Origin: DATFWC01 sp963777755
Lineage (GTDB): Bacteria > Pseudomonadota > Alphaproteobacteria > Rhizobiales > Xanthobacteraceae
Direction: 5' to 3'
NCBI GenBank assembly: GCA_963777755.1
Contig: CAVZSC010000007.1
Span: 106,811-170,810, forward strand
DNA length: 64,000 nucleotides
Below the pieces are notes generated by a model that searched no databases, was not told the DNA's origin, and saw nothing but the letters and a program-made list of their open reading frames with translations. Of this stretch, positions 55,190 through 64,000 are shown piece by piece. Made by a program: the position numbers and the translations under genes. Numbering within the stretch: position 1 is the first letter of the stretch; every line of letters begins with the position of its first letter.

Positions 55190-56401
55190 ATGGCGCGTAG
55201 AATTAATCGTCTGAGTGCCCGCACAGTGGCGACCATCACAAAATATGGCCGGCATGCTGACGGAGGAGGCCTCTATCTCTCGATTTCTCCGAACGGCGGC
55301 CGGCGATGGGTGTTCCTATTCCGCTGGCACGGCAAACCCACGGAAATTGGCTTCGGTTCGGCACGCGATGTGACGCTCGCCCGCGCCCGCGAATTGGCCT
55401 CGCAGGCCCGCGCCAAGCTGGCGGAGGGCATGAATCCGAGGGACACCAAAAGGCCGTTGCTAGGTGCTACGTTCGGCGAATGCGCCGACCGCGTGATTGA
55501 GGCCATGCGGCCATCCTGGCGCAGCAGCAAGCACGCTGGCCAATGGGAAATGACCTTGCGCGAGTATGCCGCCCCGCTGCGGCGCCTGCCGGTGGATAAG
55601 ATTAGCACCGATGACGTGCTTACTGTTCTCAAGCCGCTATGGAACGAGAAGCCGGAAACAGCCTCTCGGCTTCGCGGCCGGATCGAGCGCGTTCTTGACG
55701 CGGCCAAGGCGCAAGGTCTGCGCAATGGCGAGAATCCGGCGCGGTGGCGTGGCCATCTCGACCAGCTCTTGCCCAAGCGCCAGCGGCTTACTCGCGGCCA
55801 CCATGCGGCCATGCCCTATGCGGAGCTGCCGAGATTCATGAGCGAGTTGCAGGCGCGGCAGACTACGGCGGCGCTTGCGCTCGAATTTGCCATCCTCACG
55901 GCTGGGCGGTCGAGCGAGGTGCTTGGGGCGCGCTGGGATGAACTTGATCTCGATGGAGGGGTCTGGACTCTTCCGGCTGGTCGCATGAAGGCTGGCCGCG
56001 AGCATCGCGTTCCGCTGTCCAAGCGTGCGCTCAAGATTGTGAAGGGGATGCAGGAGACTCGCGACGGTGATTTCGTCTTTCCTGGTCACAAGCCGGGTAA
56101 GCCATTGTCGGAAATGGCGCTGGACCTGGTGCTGCGCCGGATGAAGATCGAAGTCGTGACGGTGCACGGCTTCCGCTCGGCCTTCCGCGACTGGGCCGCA
56201 GAGTGCACCAATTTCCCCAATGAGGTCTGTGAGGCCGCACTTGCCCATGTGATCGAGAACAAGGCGGAAGCGGCATACCGGCGCGGCGACCTGTTCGACA
56301 AGCGGCGTAAGCTGATGGAAGCGTGGGCCGGCTATTGCGCGGAGCCGAAGGCTGGCAAGGTCGTGGCGTTCAGCAGCACCTTCCGTCTCCCTCCCGCCTA
56401 A
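55190..56401 (+). CDS. int: tyrosine integrase, P4-like
   Basis: 403 residues. An N-terminal arm-binding domain of the DUF4102 kind (GGGLYLSISPNGGRRWVFLFRW, ARELASQARAKLAEGMNP), a core-binding helical domain, then the catalytic domain: Arg in LTAGRSSEVLGARWDEL, His-x-x-Arg in VHGFRSAFRDWA, and a C-terminal Tyr in KAEAAYRRGD. Integrates and excises the element. ATG 55190 has GAGAGG eight bases upstream; GTG 55181 is an alternative. A hairpin terminator follows. No tRNA target was found next to it. Confidence 0.93.
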   Translation: MARRINRLSARTVATITKYGRHADGGGLYLSISPNGGRRWVFLFRWHGKPTEIGFGSARDVTLARARELASQARAKLAEGMNPRDTKRPLLGATFGECADRVIEAMRPSWRSSKHAGQWEMTLREYAAPLRRLPVDKISTDDVLTVLKPLWNEKPETASRLRGRIERVLDAAKAQGLRNGENPARWRGHLDQLLPKRQRLTRGHHAAMPYAELPRFMSELQARQTTAALALEFAILTAGRSSEVLGARWDELDLDGGVWTLPAGRMKAGREHRVPLSKRALKIVKGMQETRDGDFVFPGHKPGKPLSEMALDLVLRRMKIEVVTVHGFRSAFRDWAAECTNFPNEVCEAALAHVIENKAEAAYRRGDLFDKRRKLMEAWAGYCAEPKAGKVVAFSSTFRLPPA

Positions 56402-56410
56402 GCTAGGCAA

Positions 56411-56436
56411 GGGGGACCCACCCCCACGGGTCCCCC
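56411..56436 (+). terminator. hairpin after the integrase
   Basis: GGGGGACCC and GGGTCCCCC form a nine-bp stem around ACCCCCAC, ten bases after the integrase stop. There is no T-tract, so it may be only partly effective. Confidence 0.6.
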
Positions 56437-56624
56437 GGCATTGGGCGAGCCACGCGGTAGACCCGAGAATTCGCAGCCTCTCGACCCCGGGTGATCGACT
56501 TCTGATCACTTCCGCTTACTCGTGCTAACATCACACAGGCGCGGGGCCGGTCGGCCAACCGTTGCCGGACACGATCACCACCGCCGTCCGGCTTGCCCCG
56601 TGGGCGGTGACGCGGCGGACGATC

Positions 56625-56894
56625 ATGAAGGGCAATGCGGCTCCCAAGTTTTCTACTGACACAATCAAAGCTATTGCTGATTCGTTGCCAGAGCCGCAGA
56701 GCAAGCAGCGCCAACAACTATTGCCGCGCATCCTTCGGGAGTGGGCTCGCAGCGATTTACCCGTGACTTTGTGGATGGAATCGCGCGAGGTCACCAACAA
56801 GCGGGTCAAGCGCATGGAAGTGCTTAGACGTAGTGCTGGCAAACTATTAAACGCGCTCAATGCTATCGAAGAGCACGATCGATTTCAATCATAG
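56625..56894 (+). CDS. small unknown protein of the integrated element
   Basis: 89 residues from ATG 56625, which has GGCGGAC upstream. Not recognised. Mostly helical and charged (DTIKAIADSLPEPQSKQRQQLL, REVTNKRVKRMEVLRRS), no membrane segment. Base composition is lower in GC than the chromosome. The next gene begins five bases after its stop, so the two form a pair. Confidence 0.55.
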   Translation: MKGNAAPKFSTDTIKAIADSLPEPQSKQRQQLLPRILREWARSDLPVTLWMESREVTNKRVKRMEVLRRSAGKLLNALNAIEEHDRFQS

Positions 56895-56899
56895 CTCAG

Positions 56900-57334
56900 A
56901 TGATAATAGCAGAAGGAAGCCGACCAAGAGATGTAGGTCGGGTAGAATTTGACAATAGAACTAGAAGATTGGAAGAAGAGTTTCATTTTCTTTCAATACT
57001 CGCTGCCATTTCGCCAAAGAAATACTGGAATATTAAAAAAGGGCAGCCACGTAACATTACCGCCTACCTAGTTCTTCAAGATGCTGCTGAGATTTTCGAG
57101 TGGTTCTCTGGTAGGAGACCGACCAGAGAAGTGGATCGTGATGACGGCACTGAAACTGGCCCATTCTTCCGCTTCGCATCGAGCGTGTGGCCAGTCGTAT
57201 TCGGTAAAGGCGTCGCGGGATTGCCTGCGGCAATGAAGAATTGGGGCCCAACACGAGAGCGATATGGGGAACGATCTCCGGTCATTGCCAACATTGACCT
57301 CCGTCACCCAGCATGGGGAGTATTCGAGCGCTAG
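56900..57334 (+). CDS. unknown protein of the integrated element
   Basis: 144 residues, not recognised. Contains EEEFHFLSILAAISPKKYW, a Trp/Phe-rich middle (AAEIFEWFSGRRPTREVD) and WPVVFGKGVAGLPAAMKNWG. AT-rich compared with flanking genes. It directly follows the preceding small gene. In a satellite-like element such a pair could serve regulation or interference, but nothing in the sequence shows this. Confidence 0.55.
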   Translation: MIIAEGSRPRDVGRVEFDNRTRRLEEEFHFLSILAAISPKKYWNIKKGQPRNITAYLVLQDAAEIFEWFSGRRPTREVDRDDGTETGPFFRFASSVWPVVFGKGVAGLPAAMKNWGPTRERYGERSPVIANIDLRHPAWGVFER

Positions 57335-57451
57335 CCGCTTCAAACCCTCCTTGTGACCATTGCCGACAGCTGTCGTATCTGATCCGCCGACGCCCATGAT
57401 GACGTGGGCGCGGTCGCCGGGACCATCCCGGCCGATGATGGCGAGGTCCGC

Positions 57452-57676
57452 ATGGATCAATTGCTTTACACGATCGCTCAATGCTGCCGGCTGGCAGCGA
57501 TCGGTCGAACGAAATTCTACGAGTTAGTTGCCAGTGGTGAAATTCCGATTCGCAAGGTCGGTAAAAGAACGCTCGTTGCGGCTACGGATTTGCAGCGATG
57601 GGTGGAAGGACTTCCAGCGATCGAGGCAAGGTCGCCCGACCGACCGAAGCCTCGGGCCTGCGAGGTGGGGCAATGA
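57452..57676 (+). CDS. AlpA-like excisionase / helix-turn-helix protein
   Basis: 74 residues. A MerR/excisionase helix-turn-helix: YTIAQCCRLAAIGRTKFYELVASGEIPIRKVGKRTLVAATDLQRWVE, described here by its parts TIAQCC (first helix), GRTKFYELVASGEI (recognition helix) and KRTLV (wing). Such AlpA/Xis proteins direct excision or switch on the element's genes. GCGAGG lies six bases before ATG 57452. The stop overlaps the next start (ATGA). Confidence 0.85.
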   Translation: MDQLLYTIAQCCRLAAIGRTKFYELVASGEIPIRKVGKRTLVAATDLQRWVEGLPAIEARSPDRPKPRACEVGQ

Positions 57677-57966
57677 CGCTGGATTCGCGCGCGGGCGCGC
57701 TCGCTCGGCCGCAATGTCTCGGGCCGAAACGTCGTGGCACTACGGGGCGCAATTCATCCGTTGATCCGCGGCTGGCGTTCCTGTTACGGGCGAAGGCTCG
57801 CCTGCAACTGGTCGAATCTTGCGACATGATGCTGAGCGAGGCGGTGCACGGGCTCGTGGAGGCGATGGAAGAGATCATAAGACGCCGGCTGCTCTGTCCC
57901 TGTACCGATCGGATCGCCCACCAATCAAGCGCCAATCAACCACGAGTCAAGCATAGGGGGGTCCGC
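57673..57966 (+). CDS. possible small gene, in frame with the primase
   Basis: ATG 57673 overlaps the excisionase stop (ATGA) and has GGTGGGG upstream, so translation probably begins here. The 98 codons to 57966 encode a basic leader, then LAFLLRAKARLQLVESCDMM and HGLVEAMEEIIRRRLLC, and stay open into the primase frame with no stop. Either this is an N-terminal extension of the primase or a former separate gene that lost its stop. Confidence 0.35.
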
Positions 57967-58878
57967 ATGCTTGACGCTCGTCAGATCGCCCGCGGGCTGC
58001 GGGGCGAGGTCATCGGCAGAGATCAGGTTCTCGCCCCCTCGCCCGGCCACAGCGCGAAGGATCGATCTCTCTCGGTCAAGATCGCCCCGAGCCACCCCGA
58101 CGGCCTTGTCGTTCATTCGTTCACGAACCCCGACTGGCGGGCGTGCCGTGATTATGTGTTCGATGCGCTCGGCATCGAGCGATCCCGCCGCCGATACTCG
58201 GAACCAAAACATCGAACACCAGACGTTCGGCTCCGGGCTGTAGAAGCCGACCGACAGCCGCGGGAGCCCGATGACAATGCGTTGCGGCTGTGGCATGAGG
58301 CCAAGAGCCCCCGCGGCAGCCTCGTGGAAAGGTATCTCCGATCCCGCGGGCTTGTGCTTCCCGACGCCCCCGACCTGCGATTCCATCCTCGTTGCCCGTT
58401 CGGCAGGAACCAGTTCGGCAATGGGCAGTGGCACTCGTGCATGGTCGGGCTGTACCGCGACATCATCACGAATGAGCCGAAGGCCATCCACCGGACGGCA
58501 TTGACCGCAGATGGCAGGAAGATCGGCCGAATGACGCTTGGCCCGAGGGAGGGTTGTGCCATCAAGCTGACGCCTGACGAAGATGTCGGCGACGGCCTCA
58601 CTGTCGGGGAGGGGATTGAGACGACACTCGGCGGAATAATGCTCGGGTTTCGCCCTGCTTGGGCACTCGGAGATGCCGGCGCAATCGCGAAGTTTCCGGT
58701 GCTTTCCGGCATCGAGAGCTTGATCATCCTGACCGACAACGACGTGAGCGGCAAAGGACAGGCGAGTGCTACCGAATGCTCAACGCGCTGGCGCGCCGCC
58801 GGCCGCGAGGTCTTCCGCGTCCTGCCTGACAGTCTCGGCGAGGACATGGCGAACTGCGTTCGCGGGAGGGCAGCATGA
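57967..58878 (+). CDS. Toprim-domain primase-like protein
   Basis: 303 residues from ATG 57967, preceded by GGGGGG. The N-terminal part (LAPSPGHSAKDRSLSVKI, DGLVVHSFTNPDWRACRDYVFDALG) is the degenerate zinc/CHC2-like start usual in phage-type Toprim proteins. The Toprim catalytic Glu is in LTVGEGIETTLGG and the DxD in LIILTDNDVSGKG. It probably primes replication of the element. Its stop overlaps the start of the DUF3987 gene. Confidence 0.85.
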   Translation: MLDARQIARGLRGEVIGRDQVLAPSPGHSAKDRSLSVKIAPSHPDGLVVHSFTNPDWRACRDYVFDALGIERSRRRYSEPKHRTPDVRLRAVEADRQPREPDDNALRLWHEAKSPRGSLVERYLRSRGLVLPDAPDLRFHPRCPFGRNQFGNGQWHSCMVGLYRDIITNEPKAIHRTALTADGRKIGRMTLGPREGCAIKLTPDEDVGDGLTVGEGIETTLGGIMLGFRPAWALGDAGAIAKFPVLSGIESLIILTDNDVSGKGQASATECSTRWRAAGREVFRVLPDSLGEDMANCVRGRAA

Positions 58879-60232
58879 GCGGCTATACCGTATATCGCGA
58901 TCCCCCCCTCGCGCAGATCAGCTCTGCAGCCGCTCCACCCATTGCTGGGCCTTCGGACGCTTTTATCGCTTCGACCGCAATGCCGAAGATGGACAAGGCC
59001 GCTCTCCACGGACTTGTCGGTGACATTGTCCGAACAATCGAACCTCATACCGAGTTCTGATCCTGTCGCCATTCAGCTTCAGTTGCTGGTGATGGCGGGG
59101 AACGCCATTGGGCGGGGTCCGTACTATCTGATCGAGAGCACTCGGCACTACACGAACTTGTTCACGGTGCTGGTTGGTGACAGCAGCAAGGCGCGAAAAG
59201 GTACATCTGTCGACCGCATCAAGGCGGTCTTACGGGTTGTCGACGAACTGTGGAGCGAGAACCGAATCATGGGCGGTTTGAGTTCAGGCGAAGGGTTAAT
59301 CGCTCAGGTCCGCGACCCTGTCACTAAGTTCAACAAGGGTGGGGATGAGGAGGTCGTCGACCCTGGCGTTGCAGACAAGCGACTTATGGTCGTTAAGTCG
59401 GAGTTCGCGCAAGCCTTGTCCGCCGCCGAGAGGCACGGCAACACCGTGTCTATGCTGATCCGCAACGCCTGGGACGGCATCAAATTGGGCGCGATGACCA
59501 AGACTTCCCAGCGCGCCACCGGGGCGCATGTCAGCATCTGCGCGCACATCACGACCGAGGAATTGAGGGCGAGGATTACCAAGACGGACATGGGAAACGG
59601 TTTTGCCAACCGCTTTCTGTTCGCCAGGGTTCAACGTTCCAAGTTCCTGCCTCACGGCGGCAACCTGAGCGACGGCGAAGTGGAGTACATGGGGGAAAGG
59701 CTCAAGGCGGTGATGGAGCAGGCGAAAAACGTCGGCCGGGTGACGATGACGGATGCGGCGAGGCTCGAATGGGAGAGGGTCTATCCGAAGCTCTCGGCTG
59801 CACAGCCGGGCTTGCTCGGCTCTGTCACTGGGCGGGCGGAGTCGCAGACCATCAGGTTGGCGATGCTCTATGCCTTGTTGGACGGCAAGGACCAAATCGA
59901 CATCCAACACCTGGATGCTGCGCTCGCCGCGTGGGAGTATTGCGAAGCGTCGGCGGCCTACATCTTCGGGCAAATGCTGGGCGACGTGGTTGCCGACGAG
60001 ATCCTGGACGCCCTCACGCGGGCCGGTCCGAGGGGGATGACCAGGACGGAAATTAACGACCTATTTCAGCGCCACAAGCACGGGAGCCGTATCACTGTCG
60101 CCTCTCTCTCTCCTTGAGAGGAGCGCGCGGGCGAAAATGGTGGCAAGGGAAACCGGGGGACGACCCGCTGAGGTATGGTTCGCTTGCGTTCGGGGAGAAG
60201 CTCCGAACATCGTTCACCTGCCGGGAAGGTGA
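58875..60232 (+). pseudogene. DUF3987 replication protein, two frameshifts
   Basis: Three consecutive frames give one protein of the DUF3987 family, found next to Toprim primases in integrated elements and thought to be helicase-like. Frame 1 (58875-59060) ends ALHGLVGDIVRTIEPHTEF at a stop. Frame 2 picks up at about 59058 with DPVAIQLQLLVMAGNAIGR and continues with GDSSKARKGTS (the ATP loop region). Frame 3 picks up after a CT run at 60102-60112 and ends VARETGGRPAEVWFACVRGE. The first break fits one added T; the second fits loss of one CT unit. Either decay or sequencing error. Confidence 0.82.
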
Positions 60233-60344
60233 GGCCCATGGGACACTATCTGGACTTCCTGCGTGCCCGTAGGGAGGAGCGCGCCTGCGTTGAAAGCGTT
60301 GGAAGCGTTAAAAGCCAAATATCAAGCACTTACGTGCGAAATAA

Positions 60345-62029
60345 GTAATAGGGGCAAAACTCATGGCTGTCAGGCGGATGCGCAGCGGTGCCTGACGAGG
60401 GTGGGTAAGTCTGGGATGTCGTGATGGTTTGGCACGGCGAGGCGTGATCCGAGATAATCCCAGAAGGCGATGCCGAGCTTTGCGCAAGTCTTGCTGAGGC
60501 CAAGGAAGGCGTCGCGGCAGTCGCGCCCGGTGTCGCTTCTTGTGCCGCCGCTGATCTTGCGTTTGGTGACTTGGCAGCGGACGTCGTTTTCCGAGCCGTT
60601 GGTGTGCAGCGGGATTTCGGGCCGATCGAGCACCATGAGCAGTTCGCGCTTGTTGGCATGGAGCCGAGCGAGCAGACGGTCGAGGGTGACGAAGCCGGTG
60701 CGGCGCGTGAAGATACGATCGAAGCGCGCTCGCAGAGCGGCCTTGCCCCGCTTGGTCGGCTGAAGGCGATAGGCCTTGAGATCGCGGTAGAACCGCCAGA
60801 TCAGTTCGCGGGTGCTGCTCTGAGCGTCACGCTGCTGGTCGGTAAAGGTGTCGAGCTTGTGGATCAGGCGCTCGGCATGGACCCAGCACAGGCCATGTTG
60901 GCCGACATTGAACTGGCCCGCATCGTCACTGACGATCACGGTGTTGGGCAGAAAGCCGTGCGCCTTGACGCTGCCCCACAGCGCCCCCTCGGTGGCGACC
61001 ATGATCGGATCGGGAGTGACCTTGAGGGCGGAGATGCCGAGCCGGTCGAGATGCCCACTCCAGTCCGACTGATCGGCGAAGAGCCGATGCGGATGTTCGG
61101 CCAAGCGGGCGATCACCGGTGCGGCGAGCGAGCGATGGCGCATATAGGCCAGCGCCTCGGCATTGATGACGTAATCGCCGTGGCCGGCACGCAGCAACGC
61201 GAGGAAATTGAGGCGGCTCTTCGAATCGGTGGTGCCGAACCAGGCGAAGTGGGCGTTGCCGATTTGCGTGCAGAAGCCGTTCGCCGCCTTGTGGCGCGCG
61301 CCGGTGTCATCCACGGTGATCCAGGGAGCGCTCGAAAGCCCGGCGCGCAGCACCGCCCGGCTCTCAGCGAGGAAGCCGTCCTGGCCGGCGATCAGCAGGC
61401 GGACGAGCTGCCGCTTGGAGATGAGGATGCCGAGCGCCCGCAACAGCGCCAGCAACCGGGGCACCGTCACTTGGCCCTGATGGTATTGGGCGAGCACGAA
61501 GCGGCGCAGTTCCGGCCCAAAATGCCCGCTGATGCCAGCCGGCAGCGGCGCGATCATCGTGTTGCCGGCCGGCGTCTGCCAACGCTCGCAGCGAAAATTC
61601 ACGACATGCGGGCGGATCATCAGGTCCTGCACCACAAAATTCGTATGGCCTTTGAAGCGAGAGCCTTGCGGCGGGGCTACGACTTTGACGATCTGCTCCT
61701 CATGGATCGACAGCTTCGAGCGCGTGCTGCCTCTCCCTCGCCGTTGGTCCCCCGAACCGCCCGGTGGCTTCGGTTCGGTCGCTTGGTCCATACCACTGGG
61801 TTTGATATTCGGGCGCCCCGACCCGCCTTTAAGCCGGGCGATCTCGTCGCGTTGGGCCGCAACCGTCCGCCGCAACTGCGCCATCTCTTCCAACAGCTTC
61901 AACACCAAGCTCTTCAGATCGGCGTGCGAAAGGTGATCAAGATCGGCAGGCGGCATTCCCAGAATAAATCTGACTCGCGCCCTCCTGGGAATCTTACAAT
62001 CATACCGCCACGACTTTTGCCCCTCTTAC
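60345..62029 (-). mobile_element. IS66-family insertion sequence (ISBst12-like)
   Basis: 1685 bases. Terminal inverted repeats GTAATAGGGGCAAAA at the left and, inverted, GTAAGAGGGGCAAAA at the right (one mismatch). Flanking eight-base duplication CGAAATAA (60337-60344) and TGAAATAA (62030-62037), identical in seven. One transposase gene and no tnpA/tnpB, as in the ISBst12 subgroup. Confidence 0.88.
60370..61956 (-). CDS. IS66-family transposase
   Basis: 528 residues. An N-terminal leucine-zipper-like coiled coil (LKSLVLKLLEEMAQLRRTVA), then a zinc-finger/HTH region, then the DDE catalytic core: Asp in WITVDDTGARHK, Asp in VIVSDDAGQFN, Glu in LHTNGSENDVRCQ. Complete and uninterrupted. No partner TnpA or TnpB is present, as in single-gene members of the family. 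Confidence 0.92.
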   Translation of the reverse strand: MPPADLDHLSHADLKSLVLKLLEEMAQLRRTVAAQRDEIARLKGGSGRPNIKPSGMDQATEPKPPGGSGDQRRGRGSTRSKLSIHEEQIVKVVAPPQGSRFKGHTNFVVQDLMIRPHVVNFRCERWQTPAGNTMIAPLPAGISGHFGPELRRFVLAQYHQGQVTVPRLLALLRALGILISKRQLVRLLIAGQDGFLAESRAVLRAGLSSAPWITVDDTGARHKAANGFCTQIGNAHFAWFGTTDSKSRLNFLALLRAGHGDYVINAEALAYMRHRSLAAPVIARLAEHPHRLFADQSDWSGHLDRLGISALKVTPDPIMVATEGALWGSVKAHGFLPNTVIVSDDAGQFNVGQHGLCWVHAERLIHKLDTFTDQQRDAQSSTRELIWRFYRDLKAYRLQPTKRGKAALRARFDRIFTRRTGFVTLDRLLARLHANKRELLMVLDRPEIPLHTNGSENDVRCQVTKRKISGGTRSDTGRDCRDAFLGLSKTCAKLGIAFWDYLGSRLAVPNHHDIPDLPTLVRHRCASA

Positions 62030-62747
62030 TGAAATAATGGGGGTGCCCCCTGCGTTGAAAGCCCCTCGCCCGGCGGTAACGGGGTGGAGGGGGTGGAGGC
62101 GGTGGAGGAGGATAAGGGACTTTCAACGCAAGAGGCGGCTCCTTTTAACGCAGCTAAACCATTGAAAAATGGCTTTTATCGCTTTGAACGCTTTGACCGC
62201 ACCTTCTCCGAGCTTGAGCACCGATGTCCGGCCCATGTAGATCTGGGTTCATGGCGGCAGACGGTCGCGGACGCGCGCCGGTTTCTGTCGCGATGGGGCG
62301 AACAAGCGGAGGCGCTGGACTGGTCCCCGCGCCACTTGTTCGGCCTCGCCCCTGTTCCCGAAAAGCCCCCAGCCAACTATCGTCGGCTGAGCCGGTATGA
62401 CGAAACGGGCCTGCTATGGCTGCTCCGCGGCAGGCCCGTGGTGGCCCTTACCGCTACTACTGCTGCGATCCAGTGCCCGACGGGCGCGATCGTTACTTAC
62501 CGCAGACATAACAAGCCAGTGCTCGGACCATTGGGGGATAGCTGGATTTCGCGTGAGTGAAGATCGTCTAACCGTGCGCCCCTCAGCTGGGGACGCACCG
62601 CTCTCTCGACTGGGCAAGGCACGGCAGTCAAGCGGACAATGCAGTACATGAATAAGGAGCGTCACCGCCCCCCAGGCTAGACTCAAAGTCAAGCGCGCTC
62701 AAATTTATTGCGGTGGTAGCTTCTTGGATATCTCTCCGAAAGTATCT

Positions 62748-62775
62748 TTGAAATGCGCTTTAATTCATGTATACT
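62748..62775 (+). promoter_or_regulatory. sigma-70-type promoter before the small terminase gene
   Basis: TTGAAA (62748-62753), 16 bases, TATACT (62770-62775), within an AT-rich stretch (about 62690-62850) unlike the rest of the window. It points toward the terminase small subunit gene at 62858. No gene is seen in 62561-62747. Confidence 0.6.
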
Positions 62776-62857
62776 CAAATCGTTGTTGGAACAGGTTTCG
62801 ATCAGCTTCGCAACTGCTCAATATGACGATTATTGGATTTGCAACGGATGAAATGAA

Positions 62858-63379
62858 ATGGGAGCACAACGGCTATCTGAACGCCAGAAGGCCTTTGCTC
62901 GGCTTGTCCATGAGCAGGTGCCACCATATCGGGCTTATGCCCTTGCCGGCTATCGACCGCACCACAGCAATGCGTACCGACTGAGAGAAAATGAGCGGGT
63001 GAAACAATACCTGAGCGAACTGGAGGCCCAAACCATGAAACGCCACGAGGTAACCGTCGACAGCCTACTTACGGAGTTGGAGGAGGCGCGGCTCAATGCC
63101 AAGACGACGAAGCAGCCAGGCGCCGAAATCTCGGCCGTCATGGGCAAGGCTAAATTGACCGGCCTTCTGGTGGACCGACAGGAGATCAAGGACGTGTCAA
63201 AGATGAATATGGAGGAACTGATCCAGAGCGTGCGTGAAAATTTGGGGGATGAAGCTGAAATCGTGCTCAAGGCGCTTGGGTTAGACACCCGCGATAGGCA
63301 AACCAAGCGGGAAAAGCAAGAAGGGGAAAAGCCCGTCATCGCGACTGGCGCGTCTCGAAATTTTCGTCTGGTAGGGTGA
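62858..63379 (+). CDS. phage terminase small subunit
   Basis: 173 residues. N-terminal DNA-binding helices with LSERQKAFARLVHEQ and AYALAGYRPHHSNAYRLRENERVKQYL, the terminase_2-type pattern, then VTVDSLLTELEEARLNAKTTKQPGAEISAVMGKAKLTGLL. It recognises the pac or cos site and recruits the large subunit. There is no large terminase, portal or capsid gene beside it. In satellites a lone small terminase redirects a helper phage's packaging machine to the satellite's DNA. Confidence 0.85.
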   Translation: MGAQRLSERQKAFARLVHEQVPPYRAYALAGYRPHHSNAYRLRENERVKQYLSELEAQTMKRHEVTVDSLLTELEEARLNAKTTKQPGAEISAVMGKAKLTGLLVDRQEIKDVSKMNMEELIQSVRENLGDEAEIVLKALGLDTRDRQTKREKQEGEKPVIATGASRNFRLVG

Positions 63380-63478
63380 AGCCGCCATCCGCCTCGATGC
63401 CCCGCCCTGACCCAGGGAAGGCCGTGGATTCGGTCTGCGCTAGGCCCGGCCCCGACGGCGGCGCTCTCTGGAACCCCG

Positions 63479-63989
63479 TCAGCGGGCTGCGCTGAGCCAT
63501 CCAGAGGCATTCGCCTGAGAGAGGCCGGTCGTGAATGGGCCTAATCCCGCCAAAAGCCCTTTGAAGCGATCCGGTGCGAGCGCCGTATAGCGGACCGTCG
63601 AAACGATCGAACGATGACCGAGATAGTGCTGAATCGCCCGGGTGTCATGGCCGTCGTTGGCCAGCTTGTAGCCGCAGCCATGCCGCAGCATGTGGCTGTG
63701 GATCAGAAACGGGAACCCTGCCGCCTGCCCGGCTCTGGCGATCATCCGCTGAATCCGGGACGGAGAGGGGCGCGACACGCTCAGAAACGAAGATATGCAC
63801 GGTCCGAGCACCCTCATGACGGTAGGCCATCAGAATAGCCGTGGCGTCCCGATGTCCCCAGCGATTGCCGCGTGCTGCCTCGATTAGCCGCTCGATTTCC
63901 CGTGGCGTCAGGTAGTCACGCGGCTGGCGGGGTCGGACTGTTACATTTCGTGCTGTTGGAGCGGCAACAGCCAGGTGCGGATTTGCCAT
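63479..63989 (-). pseudogene. tyrosine recombinase, internally deleted and frameshifted
   Basis: The N-terminal part from ATG 63989 (GGGAGAAAACC before it) reads RQPRDYLTPREIERLIEAAR and RDATAILMAYRHE, then jumps to GARTVHIFVSER. Usual members have the first catalytic Arg and about 40 more residues between these points, so that part is deleted. Just after, the frame shifts; the second frame holds the C-terminal box (HSHMLRHGCGYKLANDGHDTRAIQHYLGH, given here as HMLRHGCGYKLAN and IQHYLGH) and the Tyr in VRYTALAPDRF. A dead integrase. Confidence 0.82.
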
Positions 63990-64000
63990 GGTTTTCTCCC

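Larger units (their letters stand above)
60238..62560 (+). pseudogene. unknown element gene split by an IS66-family insertion
   Basis: Left part 60238-60344 (MGHYLDFLRARREERAC...), right part 62038-62560 (NGVEGVEAVEEDKGLSTQ, LSRWGEQAEALDWSPRHLFG, IVTYRRHNKPVLGPLG). If the insertion sequence and one copy of the eight-base duplication are removed, the two parts join in frame as 209 residues with no stop. Good ribosome site (AAGGTGAGG) and a start five bases after DUF3987. The family is common downstream of DUF3987 in such elements; its function is unknown. Confidence 0.8.

Overview
The window is about 64 kb of a GC-rich (roughly two-thirds G+C) chromosome from an alphaproteobacterium. It is most likely a member of the Hyphomicrobiales near the Bradyrhizobium/Xanthobacteraceae group. 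The signs are the dcw gene order, an alphaproteobacterial SahR-methyltransferase regulator, three Bug-type solute receptors, and many dispersed palindromic repeats of the kind common in that group. This placement is inferred from gene content; no 16S gene is present. The only stable RNA gene seen is rnpB.

Left edge (1-3.4 kb): a fragment of a phage-type large terminase abuts a lower-GC leucyl-tRNA synthetase of actinobacterial type, which carries one frameshift. From 3.5 to 20.8 kb: a fused 5-oxoprolinase/hydantoinase with a palindromic repeat inserted in frame, an ankyrin protein, an EamA exporter, Bug receptors, rnpB, and an operon-like run of amidohydrolase-type enzymes with a two-receptor ABC importer. 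A zinc-ribbon protein of unknown function, a peptidoglycan amidase and a PRC-barrel protein follow.

21-32 kb is the front half of the division/cell-wall (dcw) cluster: mraZ, rsmH, ftsL, ftsI, murE, murF, mraY, murD. It has three oddities. rsmH and ftsL share one open frame without a stop, an IS110-type element sits between ftsI and murE, and none of ftsW, murG, murC and the rest follows murD. Regularly spaced MraZ boxes precede mraZ.

32-54.9 kb is metabolic: ethanolamine ammonia-lyase (eutBC) with a Bug receptor, an exported class II aldolase and a DsrE-like protein, PPK2, a PQQ alcohol dehydrogenase with the lanthanide-type Asp pair plus a dihaem cytochrome c and an ankyrin protein, an extensin-like lipoprotein, an amidase, a 29-residue membrane protein, the sahR-metF-metH operon, and vapBC overlapping a trmO-like gene.

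55-64 kb is an integrated element with the layout of a phage satellite: tyrosine integrase, small unknown genes, an AlpA-like excisionase, a Toprim primase, a DUF3987 protein, an unknown protein and a small terminase subunit. It is decaying. DUF3987 has two frameshifts, the next gene is split by an IS66-family element whose removal restores the frame exactly, and a second integrase has lost its central part.
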